64,000 nucleotides of DNA from Cyanobium sp. PCC 7001 (GTDB lineage Bacteria; Cyanobacteriota; Cyanobacteriia; PCC-6307; Cyanobiaceae). The notes below the pieces were generated by a model. It did not search any database and was not told the DNA's origin. It saw nothing but the letters and a program-made list of their open reading frames with translations. Made by a program: the position numbers and the translations under genes. This document shows, in pieces, positions 36,584 through 45,831 of the stretch (position 1 is its first letter; every line of letters begins with the position of its first letter). The stretch is from positions 490,563 through 554,562 of the forward strand of contig NZ_DS990556.1 of the NCBI RefSeq assembly GCF_000155635.1. Reading direction: 5' to 3'.

Positions 36584-36764
36584 TCGCGGCGGTGACCGCG
36601 GCGAGCTGCCGCTCCACCCCATCCCGCCAGAAGCGGAGCATGCGCAGCTTGCGTTCCTGATAGCGACGGTGGGCCGCCAGCCCGCCGTCGGCGTCGTGGC
36701 AGCAGCCAAAAGGAGGGAGCATGGAAGGGGCGATCGGATCAACCGGTTCTAGCGATCGGCTCAT
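36531..36764 (-). CDS. Small helical protein of unknown function, overlapping the sigma-factor gene
   Basis: 77 residues. The core RRYQERKLRMLRFWRDGVER continues as QLAAVTAAISTLEQQMQRD, a heptad-like amphipathic helix that looks like a small coiled-coil protein. The first 25 residues are proline-rich with two cysteines. Such short proteins with an ERKLRMLRFWRDG-type core are frequent in picocyanobacteria by my recollection; no function is known. It starts at 36764 or possibly at an ATG at 36722, and its 3' end overlaps the convergent sigma gene by 53 bases. Confidence 0.65.
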   Translation of the reverse strand: MSRSLEPVDPIAPSMLPPFGCCHDADGGLAAHRRYQERKLRMLRFWRDGVERQLAAVTAAISTLEQQMQRDASPAQD

Positions 36765-37000
36765 CCCTGGCGAGAGGGGGATCGCCTGACCCGATCGGTC
36801 GGGCCGCTGCGGTTCTTGTAGGGTTGCCCAACCTGGTGGTGGTCGGCTTCAACGGCACGCTCCTTCACCACCACCCGTCGCCTGGATCCCGGAGTTCCGG
36901 GGGCCGGAGACACCGACGGCCGGGTCGGATCCGCGCCGGACTCGACCGGCCGTCCCACCTGCAGATCCACGCTGCTCAGTTCTTTCACCCCCGAAGAAGT

Positions 37001-38614
37001 TTGAGACCGTTGGTTGCCTCCCGGCTGTCGCCCTTCACCGCCGCACTGGTGCCGATGGCGCTGGTGGCCACCGTGGCGGTGGTGGCTTCCCCGGTGCGGC
37101 CCGCCGCGGCAGCCGTGGCCCTCATGGCCGGGCAGCGGGCGCGCCCTCTCAACGGCAGCTTCAACAAGGTGCCGGTGCTCCACTCGAACCAGCCGGAGGA
37201 GGTGGAGGGGCCGGGCATCCTGATCAGCACCGAACCCGGCATGTCCTATGCGGCCGAGGACGGCCGGGCCCTGCGCAATGCCGAGTTCACCTTCAACGGG
37301 GAGTTCGGGGTGCACATGCACCACAAATACTTCCCGGACTACCGCAGCCAGATTCGACCCGGCGAGCGCCGCACCGAGCTCACCCTGGGACTGATCCTGA
37401 TCAATCCAGGTCTGCGGCCGGTGCAGATTCGCTTTGAGCGGGGTGCCGTGCGCAACAGCTTCGAGGCTCCCTACCTCGCCAACCACCTGATGGGGGTCAA
37501 GCCCCTGGGAGTGCGGCCCTGGAACACCGGTCCCGGAGATGCCACGGCCGTTCAGATGCTGCGGGGCAACCTGGATCGCCAGCTCAGCGAGCAGATCACC
37601 ATCCCGCCCCGCAGCCGGGTGGTGCTGTTCCGCACCCAGCTGCCGGCCCTCGGCATCGCCAATGCCCTGCTGCGTGGTCGCAGCAACGGCCCGTTCCAGA
37701 TGGCGGTGGTGGCAGCGCGGAATCCCTACAGCGATGCCGATCTGGTGGCGGTGCTCGATCAGCGCCGGCTCGCGCCCGGCCGGGTGTACCTCAATCAGGT
37801 GGCGGCGATCAACAGCCGGCGGGTGTTCTCGCGCGTCGGAGGCGTGGCCCTGGGTGACGAGTACCAGGCCTCGATCAAGCACGACCTCAACCGTCAGGGT
37901 CCCCTGCATGTGCCGCTCACCAGCACGGTGCGGCATCACTTCGGCACCCAGGACATCCAGGTGAACCCCCTGGCCAGCCGCATGATCGATTCCTCCCTCG
38001 ACAACGTCGGCACCTACGGCGTGCGCTTCGATGTCGACCTCAACCTCTACGGCTCGGGGCCCTATGAGCTGGTGATGAGCCATCCCACGGTGGCGGGCCT
38101 CAACCCCTTCACCGCCTTTCGCGGCTCGCTTCAGATCCGCACGCCCGACGGCCTCGAGGAGGTGCATGTGGGCCTGCGATCAGGCCAGAGCCTGGGTCTC
38201 ACCACCCTCAATCTGCGGCCTGGGGTGAGCAATCCGGTGCGGGTGAGCGTGGTCTACCCCGCCGACGCCACCCCGGGTCACCTGCTCAGCGTGGTGCCGG
38301 CCACCCAGCTCGCCATGGTGCAGGCCCGGGAGCAGGCCCAGCAGGCTGCCGCTGCCGCCGGACCGGCGCCTGCGGCAACCCCTCGGCCCACTCCGGCAGC
38401 CCCTGCCACCCCCAGACCAGCCGCCCCACCGGTGGCGACACCCCGGCGTCAGGCTCCTCCGGTGGCGCCTGCCACGCCCCGAGCCAGGCCCCTGGCTCCC
38501 ACAGCGACAACCCCGGCTCCCACGGGCCGACAGGTGAGCCCCTCCCTGTTGGATCGCTATCAGGAGGCGCTCGATGCCCAGAGGCGCATGATGCGGGAGC
38601 TGATGGGTCCTTGA
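37001..38614 (+). CDS. Exported DUF3370 family protein with Pro/Ala-rich tail
   Basis: 537 residues. After a signal peptide (SPFTAALVPMALVATVAVVA) the body matches DUF3370: LNGSFNKVPVLHSNQPEEVE, GPGILISTEPGM, ELTLGLILINPGLRPVQIRF, TIPPRSRVVLFRTQLPALG, RVGGVALGDEYQASI, DNVGTYGVRFDVDLNLYGSG and VSVVYPADATPGHLLSVVP. Family members are exported cyanobacterial proteins of unknown role. From about residue 440 a low-complexity tail of Pro, Ala, Thr and Arg runs for some 65 residues, ending in a short helix, like a cell-wall spacer. The start is probably TTG 37001, placed just before the signal sequence; upstream frames are arginine/proline-rich and unlikely to be translated. Confidence 0.85.
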   Translation: MRPLVASRLSPFTAALVPMALVATVAVVASPVRPAAAAVALMAGQRARPLNGSFNKVPVLHSNQPEEVEGPGILISTEPGMSYAAEDGRALRNAEFTFNGEFGVHMHHKYFPDYRSQIRPGERRTELTLGLILINPGLRPVQIRFERGAVRNSFEAPYLANHLMGVKPLGVRPWNTGPGDATAVQMLRGNLDRQLSEQITIPPRSRVVLFRTQLPALGIANALLRGRSNGPFQMAVVAARNPYSDADLVAVLDQRRLAPGRVYLNQVAAINSRRVFSRVGGVALGDEYQASIKHDLNRQGPLHVPLTSTVRHHFGTQDIQVNPLASRMIDSSLDNVGTYGVRFDVDLNLYGSGPYELVMSHPTVAGLNPFTAFRGSLQIRTPDGLEEVHVGLRSGQSLGLTTLNLRPGVSNPVRVSVVYPADATPGHLLSVVPATQLAMVQAREQAQQAAAAAGPAPAATPRPTPAAPATPRPAAPPVATPRRQAPPVAPATPRARPLAPTATTPAPTGRQVSPSLLDRYQEALDAQRRMMRELMGP

Positions 38615-38648
38615 ACACGCCGGCGCACCCTTCCGCCTGTGGCTGACC

Positions 38649-39791
38649 ATGGCTGACCAAGAGCCGCACGACCGTCGCCAGATCAGCCTGCGGCTGCCGG
38701 AGGAGCTGATCAGCCGCATCGATGCGCTCAAGGGCGAGTTCGGCTGCCGCAGCCGCGGGGCGATCGTCGAACGGCTGCTGCAGAGCCTGCTCACCGGAGA
38801 TGACGATCGTCCGGTGCAGTCCAGCCTGCCGCTGGACATGGAGACACCGGTGTCAGACCGGCCGTCCACCGCTGCGGATTCGGCGGCGGTGCCGCCTCCG
38901 CCGAGTTCCCCGGCGACGGCTGAACACCCTGACGAGGGCTCCTCCGGCTTCGACAGCGATTTCGACGAGCGAGGCGCCCTGGTGCTGCGCGCGGGACGGC
39001 TGGCCGGCGACCTGGTGTTCGACGGGCTGGCTGACGCTGCCGGCGGCGATCAGGCCGCGTATTCCGGCCCGGCTCCAGGCCCGGGCGATCCACCGGGGCG
39101 GGGGACCGCCAGCCGCGGCATCGATCTGCCTGGCTTCGTTCAGCGCCGCACCGAGCAGCTGCGCCGCAGCCTTCATCCGACAGCGGTCGATGCCCCCAGT
39201 CGCTTCGAGCCGCTCCCCCAGGTTCCAGCTGCACGGATCGCCTCTGCCCTGGCCAGGGCAGAGGCGCACTGGCTGGAGCTCTACGGCCAGCCCGCCAACG
39301 CCGCGGTGCTGGAAGCCGCGATGCTGTGGATGGCTCAAGACGTCTGGCCCCAGAGCGACCAGAGCGAAGGCCGGCCCTTCACCTGGTCGCTTGCCGGTGA
39401 AGTGATGCGCCAGCTCACACCCGACTGGCCCCAGCAGCCACCTTCGTTCAGCCGGGTGATCGTGATGGCCGGGGTGCTGGAGGACCCCTTCAGCAGCGCC
39501 ACGCTGGAGCTTCGCATCCCCACGGTGATCCGGCGGTTCGTGCACCGCTTCCGCCGCCGCCGCCCGGGGGCCTCGTTCCAGACGCTCGAGCACACGATGA
39601 CCCTGCACGGTGCCCTGAAGTTGTTGCAGCTTCCCACCGATCCAGGTCAGCGTCTCACCCTGCCGCAGATCCGGGAGGCCTACCGGGAGATGGCCCTGGC
39701 CCACCATCCCGACGCCGGGGGCTCTGAGGAGGCGATGCGTCGCCTCAACGAGGCCTACCAGCTGCTCAAGGAGCTCTACCGCACCCGCTGA
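38649..39791 (+). CDS. Ribbon-helix-helix / J-domain fusion protein
   Basis: 380 residues. The N-terminus (RRQISLRLPEELISRIDALK, then SRGAIVERLLQSLL, residues 9-50) is a ribbon-helix-helix DNA-binding pattern. A long acidic, Pro/Ser-rich linker follows (about 50-170), then a helical middle domain (about 195-320). The C-terminus (from about 335) is a J-domain: LPQIREAYREMALAHHPDAG with the HPD triad near 353-355 and RRLNEAYQLLKELY. J-domains stimulate the ATPase of DnaK. A DNA-binding domain joined to a DnaK co-chaperone module is unusual; it could recruit DnaK to a promoter or to a DNA-bound complex. Alternatively the RHH part only dimerises. Confidence 0.8.
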   Translation: MADQEPHDRRQISLRLPEELISRIDALKGEFGCRSRGAIVERLLQSLLTGDDDRPVQSSLPLDMETPVSDRPSTAADSAAVPPPPSSPATAEHPDEGSSGFDSDFDERGALVLRAGRLAGDLVFDGLADAAGGDQAAYSGPAPGPGDPPGRGTASRGIDLPGFVQRRTEQLRRSLHPTAVDAPSRFEPLPQVPAARIASALARAEAHWLELYGQPANAAVLEAAMLWMAQDVWPQSDQSEGRPFTWSLAGEVMRQLTPDWPQQPPSFSRVIVMAGVLEDPFSSATLELRIPTVIRRFVHRFRRRRPGASFQTLEHTMTLHGALKLLQLPTDPGQRLTLPQIREAYREMALAHHPDAGGSEEAMRRLNEAYQLLKELYRTR

Positions 39792-40953
39792 GCCGATCAG
39801 TCACATCATCCGTTCGTTTTGCAGCTCTCGGATGGGACGCCTTCTGAGACCCGCAATGGGTCCTGGCTGCGCCTGCTGAGACTCCATTGGCCGTTCCTGA
39901 ATGGCAGCGACGGCTGCCATGCTCATCACGGTTCAGCTTCGAACCACGGCGTCATCGCACCTGAGATCACCGTCTCAGACATCTCGGAAAGGTCTTGCAG
40001 CAGGACTTGGAACTAGACCAGTCTGCGACACCCCATACCTTGATTTTTTGCTGATTCTGAATTCCTTCTAGGGCTCTTGGGACGTGGGACGGGTGGGTGC
40101 CCCGTGGGAATGGTCTGGATGGATTCGTGAGAATCAGGCTTCCTGACGACTGCATGGGTCCCGATGGAGCACGACGTCGGCCCTGGGCCTTTTGCCTGAG
40201 CCTGATCCTGGCCAACGGTTGGGCTCCCAGGTTGTCCAGGTCCTGCCAGAGCCAACCAGAAACCCCGTGGCAACGGGCTTCTGTCCTGCCGCGTATCTGT
40301 GGTAGATGCAGGTACGCCGATCCAATGGCCAGAGATGAGCGCGGCCGTGCGGCCGAGCCGGCGGCAGGAGGTCGCTGGTGCGCTCACATGTCCCGCATGA
40401 GACGCTCTACGAGTCTCGTGCGTTGTCGCATCTGGGATCGGCGATCGGAGTCTGGGGATGACATCGGCCCTGCCTCCAGGCCGGGATGACATGGCAAGGA
40501 ATTTCATGGCGATGGTGTGGCCTGCGCCGGCAGAGCGACCAACGGCCCTGGTGTCAGGACTGGCGATGGCACCCGTCACCAAGAAGTGGTCCGCAAGCCC
40601 GATAGACGATCCCAGGGGTCCCGAATGGGAACCGTGATGAGTCTTGGGACGGGTCACGGCTGACTGATGCAAGACAAGCTTGTCGGTCGATGGCGTTGCC
40701 GGCGACCGACGTCTCAGGCGCCATTGAGCTGGCTTCACCTCCAGCTGCTCCCTCCTGAACCCGTCTCCGGTTCCGTCTGCCTCCTCTCGCGTTGGTCTCA
40801 TTAAAAGTCCCGTAACTGGTCCAGGGCGAGACTCCTGCTTCGCGAGTGCGTCTCGCTCTGGCCAAGGCCTGGGGCATGCAACACAAAACCCCTGGAAGGC
40901 GTGCCCGCTCGCCATCCAGGGGTCTGAAGGTGATGAAGCGACCAGCGGGAAGC
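39792..40953. other. 1.16 kb stretch with no convincing gene
   Basis: Between the RHH/J-domain gene and apcD I find no frame with family-like sequence, a signal peptide or a plausible start. The longest open frames (up to about 130 codons) are on both strands and look random. Base use is more even than in the genes, with AT-richer patches such as TTGATTTTTTGCTGATTCTG near 40040. The right end (from about 40888) holds the apcD terminator. It could be a long regulatory region, an unrecognised RNA or a decayed gene. Confidence 0.6.
40885..40923 (-). terminator. Rho-independent terminator of apcD
   Basis: ACCCCTGGA at 40888-40896 pairs perfectly with TCCAGGGGT at 40915-40923, with an inner GGCG/CGCC stem. 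Read on the minus strand the stem is followed by TTTTGTGTTG. It lies 31 bases after the apcD stop. Confidence 0.8.
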
Positions 40954-41448
40954 TCAGGTGGGCGTCTGCATCCCCTGGATCAGGTAATCGAAGTAGGGGG
41001 CGGCCATGGCGGCTTCTTCGGTTCCCAGCAGCGACAAAGCGGCGTCCTTGAGGGTGCGCATCGCTTCCACCATGCCGGGCATCGGCACGCCGAGGCTGTT
41101 GTACATCTCCCGGGCACCCACCAGACCGATCTCCTGGATCTGCTCGGTGCTTCCGGCCAGCACGCCATAGGTCACCAGCCTGAGGTACCAGCTGTAGTCC
41201 CGCAGGCACTGGGCCCGCTGCTTCTGGCCATAGGCGTTGCCACCCGGCGCCACGTAGTCCGGCTTGCGGCTGAACAGCTGTTTGGCTGCTTCATCAATGA
41301 TCTTCTTCTCGTTGTCGGTCAGCACCCGAACCACGGAGAGGCGTTGGGCCCCACCGCTGAGATAGTCCACCATCGAGCGCAGCTCACCGCCGCTCGGGTA
41401 GCGGAGCTGATCATCGGCCTGAAGGATCAGATCCCGAACGACGCTCAT
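40954..41448 (-). CDS. apcD: Allophycocyanin alpha-B subunit
   Basis: Phycobilisome core terminal-emitter subunit that passes excitation energy to the photosystems. The 164-residue protein starts at ATG 41448 ([20 protein letters not shown]) and shows the ApcD hallmarks: [40 protein letters not shown] with the phycocyanobilin cysteine at residue 81, [20 protein letters not shown] and [19 protein letters not shown]. The N-terminal SVV and [12 protein letters not shown] separate it from ApcA and from ApcF. It stands alone, away from apcABC, with its own terminator, which is normal for apcD. Divergent from rlmD. Confidence 0.95.
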   Translation of the reverse strand: MSVVRDLILQADDQLRYPSGGELRSMVDYLSGGAQRLSVVRVLTDNEKKIIDEAAKQLFSRKPDYVAPGGNAYGQKQRAQCLRDYSWYLRLVTYGVLAGSTEQIQEIGLVGAREMYNSLGVPMPGMVEAMRTLKDAALSLLGTEEAAMAAPYFDYLIQGMQTPT

Positions 41449-41564
41449 TGCAGCGACCAGACGCAGGCAGAAGTGTATCCACATCACAGGCCACTCCTGC
41501 GATGTCCGCAGAAGGTGTAACGCCCCTTTGCACGTCTAGGGTCGGGCGGTGGCCTGGGGGCACC

Positions 41565-42920
41565 GTGGGAGATCGGGTGGAGATCCGCATCGATGGTCTC
41601 TCCCATGACGGCCAGGGGGTGGGACGCCATGACGGCATGGCCTGCTTCGTACCCGGCGCTCTGCCTGGCGAGCGGGTGGCGGTTCGGCTCCTGCACCGCG
41701 CCCGGCGGCACTGGCTCACGGCCCTGGAGGCGGTGCTGGAGACCTCTCTGTCCCGGCGTCGCCCGCCCTGCATCCTCGCCGACCACTGCGGCGGCTGCAG
41801 CCTGCAGCATCTCCGTGATGACCTCCAGTCCCGCTGGAAGGGAGAGCGGGTGCAGGAGGCCCTCGAGCGGATCGGTGGGCTGACGACTCCGGTGGAAGCC
41901 GTGGTGGCGGCCCCCGCCTGTCTCGGCTACCGCAACCGCGCCATCGTCCCGCTGGAGCGCCGCGCGGATGGATCCCTGCGCGCCGGCTACTACCGCCGCG
42001 GTACCCACCGCATCGTCAACATGAACCACTGTCCGGTGCTGGATCCGCGCCTGGACGCCCTCATTGCCCCGCTCAAGCAGGACCTGGAGGCCAGTGGCTG
42101 GCCCGTGGACCGGGAGCTGGAAGGGCAGGGTGGACTGCGCCATCTGGCGCTGCGCCTGGGCCACCACACCGGCGAGGTGCTGCTGACCCTGGTGAGCAGC
42201 CATGCCGAGCTCGAGGGGCTGGCCAGCCGGGCCGAGGCCTGGCGGACGCGCTGGCCCCAGATCGTGGGCGTGACCCTAAACCTGCAGCCCCAGCCCACCA
42301 ACACCCTGCTCGGTCCCCACACCGAACTGGTGGCCGGCCGCAGCTGGCTGCGCGAGCGCTTCTGCGGTGAGGAGCTGAGGATCGCCAGCGACACCTTCTT
42401 TCAGGTGAACACAGCCCAGGCCGAACGGGTGCTTCCCTCTCTCCAGCACGCTCTGGAGGGGCTGACTCCGGGGCTCCTGGTGGACGCCTACTGCGGGATC
42501 GGCACCTTCAGCCTGCCCCTGGCCCGAGGGGGCTGGCGGGTGCATGGCCTGGAGCGCAACCCGGAGGCCGTCCGGCTGGCAGCGCTCAATGCGTCAATCA
42601 ATGGGCTCTCAGAGCTGGCCAGTTTCGAGGCCGGGGATGTGGCCGCGTTGCTGCCGCCCTGGCTGCCCCGCTGCCAGGCCTTGTTCCTGGATCCTCCCCG
42701 CCGCGGACTCGATGGGGCTGTGATGGCGGCGCTGCAGGCTTCGTCTCCCCCCCTGCTCCTGTACCTGAGTTGCGATCCGGCCACGCTGGCACGCGATCTG
42801 GGTCTGCTCACCCGATCCTGCGGCTACACCGTCAGCCGGGTGCAGCCCCTGGATTTCTTCCCCCAGACCAGCCACATCGAAACCCTGGCGGTGCTGCGCC
42901 GTGCGGAGCCCTCCTCCTGA
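41565..42920 (+). CDS. rlmD: 23S rRNA (uracil-5-)-methyltransferase, RlmD/RumA type
   Basis: SAM-dependent RNA uracil C5-methyltransferase. A TRAM domain opens the protein (VEIRIDGLSHDGQGVGRHDG). The [4Fe-4S] cysteines are in PPCILADHCGGCSLQHL plus NMNHCPVLDP. The methyltransferase domain shows ASDTFFQVNTAQAERVL, the SAM motif LLVDAYCGIGTFSLPLA, FLDPPRRGLD, and the catalytic cysteine in YLSCDPATLARD. Target base (U1939-type of 23S rRNA, or U747) cannot be fixed from sequence. The start is probably GTG 41565, at the TRAM domain; an ATG at 41502 is possible. Confidence 0.92.
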   Translation: MGDRVEIRIDGLSHDGQGVGRHDGMACFVPGALPGERVAVRLLHRARRHWLTALEAVLETSLSRRRPPCILADHCGGCSLQHLRDDLQSRWKGERVQEALERIGGLTTPVEAVVAAPACLGYRNRAIVPLERRADGSLRAGYYRRGTHRIVNMNHCPVLDPRLDALIAPLKQDLEASGWPVDRELEGQGGLRHLALRLGHHTGEVLLTLVSSHAELEGLASRAEAWRTRWPQIVGVTLNLQPQPTNTLLGPHTELVAGRSWLRERFCGEELRIASDTFFQVNTAQAERVLPSLQHALEGLTPGLLVDAYCGIGTFSLPLARGGWRVHGLERNPEAVRLAALNASINGLSELASFEAGDVAALLPPWLPRCQALFLDPPRRGLDGAVMAALQASSPPLLLYLSCDPATLARDLGLLTRSCGYTVSRVQPLDFFPQTSHIETLAVLRRAEPSS

Positions 42921-42990
42921 GGCAGATGGCCTGAAACGAGATGGGGGCCTGAACAGGGATGGCAGTCCCTTGGGACTCCAGGACGCCGGC

Positions 42991-45438
42991 TCAGCTGCGC
43001 AGCTTGGCACCGAGCTGCTGTTCCAGGGCCGCCTGAATCCGGCCGTGCGCCATTTCCAGATCACTGTCGGTGAGGGTGCGCTCAGGGTCGCGGTAGCGCA
43101 GCCGGAAGGCCTGGCTGCATTCTCTCTCTCCCAGCTGATCCCCTTCGTAGCGGTCCACCAGTTCCACGTGCTCCAGCAGCGGCTTGCCGGCCTTGCGGAT
43201 CACCTGGAGCAGGTCCGCCGCCAGCGTGTTCACCGGCACCACCAGCGCCAGATCCCGCTCCGCCGACGGCACGGTGGGAAAACTGCGGAATGCCGGTTGC
43301 CAGCGGTTGGGCCGGGTGGCCGCCGTGAGCAACGGCGGCAGCTGCAGCTGGAACAGGTAGGTGGCGGTGGGCAGCTCCTGGCCTTCGGCGGTGGCGGGGT
43401 GAAGCTGTCCGAACCAGCCCAGGGGCCGTCCCTCCACCACGATCTGGCAGCCGCGACCGGGATGGAGCAGGTCGTTCCCGGTGAGAGGCCGGTCTTCGCT
43501 CGGGATCCGTAGCGCGGCAAGGGCCTGCTGCAGGACACCACGGGCCCTGAAGTAGTCCGGCGCCTGGGGTTTGCCGCTGCTGGTCCAGCGCTCGGAGCGG
43601 TTCTCGCCACAGATCACACCCACCAGCTGCTGGCTCTGGCTGCCGGCGCCATCGAAGACGGCCCCGATCTCAAAGCCCCAGAATCCGGGCTGGCCGCACT
43701 GGAGATTGCGACGCGCCGCGGCCAGCAGCTCGCTGTGCAGCTCATCGCGCAGATGGCCGTAGTCGGCGAGCAGCGGGTTGGCCAGGGGCAGGCGGCCTTC
43801 GGCCTCAGCCACGAGGGACAGGCTGCAGAGCTCCTGCAGGCCGGCCGCGCACAGAGCCCGCCGCAGCCGCCGCTCCGCCTGCTGGGAAGGATCCAGTCCG
43901 CCCGGTTCAACCGGATCGGGCAGATGACAGGCGAAGCGGTCGTAGCCCACGAGCCGCGCCACTTCCTCGATCAGATCCACTTCGCGCTGCAGATCCGTGG
44001 CCCGCGATGGCGGCACCTGCACCTGCCAGCCCTCGCCGCTCTCCTCGAGGGAACAGCCGAGGGCCTCCAGGGTCTGCCCGATCCGGTCGTCGTCCAGATC
44101 CTCCGGGCCCTGCTCGCCCAGCACCGGTCCGAGCATGTTGTGGAGGGCGTCCCGGCGCAGCGGTATGCGTTCCGGCGGCTTACCCGGCCGCTGATGCACC
44201 CAGCGGCCCTGAACCTCTGCACCCGTGAGCTCCTGCAGCAGCTGGCAGGCCCGGTCGCTGGCCACCAGCGTCGATTCGGCCGGCAGACCCTTCTCAAAGC
44301 GGCTGCTGGCTTCCGTGCGCAGTCCCACGCTGCGGGCGGAGCGACGCACGTCCCGGGGAGCGAACACCGCGGCCTCCAGCCAGATCGCACCGGTGCCGGC
44401 ATCCACCGCCTCGCCCTGGCCCCCCATGAGTCCGGCCAGGGCGATCGGCCGGTCCTGGTAGGTCACCACCAGGGCCTCCGCATCCAGCTGCCGCTCCTCC
44501 TTGTCCAGGGTGGTGAGGCGCTCGCCCGGGCGGGCCTGCCGCAGCCCGATCCCGCCTGGGTCGGGGTTGCCGCCTCCCAGGGCCGCCACCCGGTCGCGGT
44601 CGAAGGCGTGCAGGGGCTGACCCGTTTCCAGCATCACCAGGTTGGTGATGTCCACCACATTGTTGATGGGCCGGATTCCGGCCTTCTGCAGGCGCTGCTG
44701 CAGCCAGCGGGGCGACGGCGCCACGCGGACCCCCTCGAGGGCGGTGAGGCTGAACAGCCCACCGCGCTCCATGGTCTGGCGATCGGCCGCCGCCACCACC
44801 AGCGGTTCGGCGTGACAGGCCTGGGGCACGGCCGCCAGGGTGGTCTTCAGCCCCAGCAGGGCCGCCACCTCCCTGGCCATGCCCTGCATCGACAGTCCGT
44901 CCGGCCGGTTGGCGGTGATGGCCAGCTCCAGCACGGTGTCATCCAGCCCCAGGCTCGGACCCACCGGAGTACCCGGCGGTGGCACCAGCTCCAGCAGGTC
45001 ATCGAGCACGGCGATCCCGGCCGAGCCCTCCTCCAGGCCGAGTTCGCTGAGGGAGCAGATCATGCCGCTGCTGGCCACGCCCCGGAGGGTGGCCGGTTTG
45101 ATTGTGAGATCCACCGCCGGCAGCCGGGTACCCACCAGGGCCACGGGCACGTGGATGCCCTGCCGCACGTTGGCTGCGCCGCACACGATCTGAAGGGTGT
45201 CCGTGGCGCCCACATCCACCTGGCACACGCTCAGCTTGTCGGCGTCGGGGTGGGGCGCCCGCTCCTTCACCAGACCCACCACCACGCCGTCAGCCTGGGC
45301 GGCAAGGTCATCGATCGCCTCCACCTCGAAGCCGGCGATCGACAGCCGCTCGGCCAGGTCCGCCGTTTCGGGCCAGGATCCGGACGCCGCCGCAGGCCCG
45401 CCCACCAGCTCGCGCAGCCACTGGAGCGATACCCGCAT
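42991..45438 (-). CDS. pheT: Phenylalanine-tRNA ligase beta subunit
   Basis: The beta chain of the alpha2-beta2 phenylalanyl-tRNA synthetase, with tRNA-binding and editing roles. The 815 residues cover the N-terminal [15 protein letters not shown] and FEVEAIDD, an EMAP-like tRNA-binding domain (about 45-155, [20 protein letters not shown]), the B3/B4 editing domain (about 215-400, [20 protein letters not shown]), B5 (about 410-490), the core (about 500-690, [13 protein letters not shown]) and the C-terminal FDX-ACB anticodon-binding domain ([18 protein letters not shown]). Its convergent neighbour rlmD ends 70 bases away; upstream lies the divergent rpmG. pheS is not in the window. Confidence 0.97.
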   Translation of the reverse strand: MRVSLQWLRELVGGPAAASGSWPETADLAERLSIAGFEVEAIDDLAAQADGVVVGLVKERAPHPDADKLSVCQVDVGATDTLQIVCGAANVRQGIHVPVALVGTRLPAVDLTIKPATLRGVASSGMICSLSELGLEEGSAGIAVLDDLLELVPPPGTPVGPSLGLDDTVLELAITANRPDGLSMQGMAREVAALLGLKTTLAAVPQACHAEPLVVAAADRQTMERGGLFSLTALEGVRVAPSPRWLQQRLQKAGIRPINNVVDITNLVMLETGQPLHAFDRDRVAALGGGNPDPGGIGLRQARPGERLTTLDKEERQLDAEALVVTYQDRPIALAGLMGGQGEAVDAGTGAIWLEAAVFAPRDVRRSARSVGLRTEASSRFEKGLPAESTLVASDRACQLLQELTGAEVQGRWVHQRPGKPPERIPLRRDALHNMLGPVLGEQGPEDLDDDRIGQTLEALGCSLEESGEGWQVQVPPSRATDLQREVDLIEEVARLVGYDRFACHLPDPVEPGGLDPSQQAERRLRRALCAAGLQELCSLSLVAEAEGRLPLANPLLADYGHLRDELHSELLAAARRNLQCGQPGFWGFEIGAVFDGAGSQSQQLVGVICGENRSERWTSSGKPQAPDYFRARGVLQQALAALRIPSEDRPLTGNDLLHPGRGCQIVVEGRPLGWFGQLHPATAEGQELPTATYLFQLQLPPLLTAATRPNRWQPAFRSFPTVPSAERDLALVVPVNTLAADLLQVIRKAGKPLLEHVELVDRYEGDQLGERECSQAFRLRYRDPERTLTDSDLEMAHGRIQAALEQQLGAKLRS

Positions 45439-45486
45439 GGTGTCCGTCGTGCGTCAGTGACGGCGGATCCTAGGGACGCGTGGCTT

Positions 45487-45514
45487 TGCACCCCGCCGGC
45501 GGAGGCAGGGTGCA
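45487..45514. promoter_or_regulatory. Inverted repeat in the pheT / rpmG divergent region
   Basis: TGCACCC at 45487-45493 and GGGTGCA at 45508-45514 form a 7-bp dyad in the 141-base region between the two divergent starts. It could be an operator or a 5' leader hairpin. A possible -10 element, TATGGT, lies at 45530-45535 toward rpmG. Confidence 0.4.
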
Positions 45515-45579
45515 GGACCCTTCAGGACGTATGGTGCGACATTGTCCTTTCGCATCGCTCACGCGGCGCAACGTCCTTC

Positions 45580-45774
45580 ATGGCTAAGAACAAGGGCGTC
45601 CGGATCGTGATCACCCTCGAGTGCACGGAATGCCGGTCCAACCCCGCCAAGCGGTCTCCTGGTGTGTCCCGCTACACCACCGAGAAGAACCGCCGCAACA
45701 CCACCGAACGGCTGGAGCTGAAGAAGTTCTGCCCGCATTGCAACAAGTCGACCGTTCACAAGGAAATCAAGTGA
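45580..45774 (+). CDS. rpmG: 50S ribosomal protein L33
   Basis: 64-residue L33 with start [20 protein letters not shown]. Two CxxC pairs (CTEC and CPHC) mark the zinc-binding form of the protein. [20 protein letters not shown] and the end [15 protein letters not shown] are standard. It is followed by rpsR and the RNB ribonuclease gene on the same strand, a common cyanobacterial order, separated from rpsR by a repeat-filled 161-base spacer. Confidence 0.97.
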   Translation: MAKNKGVRIVITLECTECRSNPAKRSPGVSRYTTEKNRRNTTERLELKKFCPHCNKSTVHKEIK

Positions 45775-45780
45775 GCGCGT

Positions 45781-45822
45781 TGCTCCGCTGATCGAACGCC
45801 GTGCTCCGCTGATCCGCTTCGG
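45781..45822 (+). repeat. 21-bp imperfect tandem pair after rpmG
   Basis: TGCTCCGCTGATC occurs at 45781 and again at 45802, a 21-base period, directly after the rpmG stop and just before the five-copy 16-bp array. Confidence 0.65.
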
Positions 45823-45831
45823 ATCACGGTT

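Noticed and set aside
40097..40489. A 130-codon open frame in the gene-free stretch
   Set aside because: Mixed, arginine-rich and without motif, signal or ribosome-binding site; opposite-strand frames there are equally long.
43735..45579. Long plus-strand extension of the rpmG frame through pheT
   Set aside because: It runs antisense to pheT and is His/Gln-rich; the real rpmG starts at 45580.
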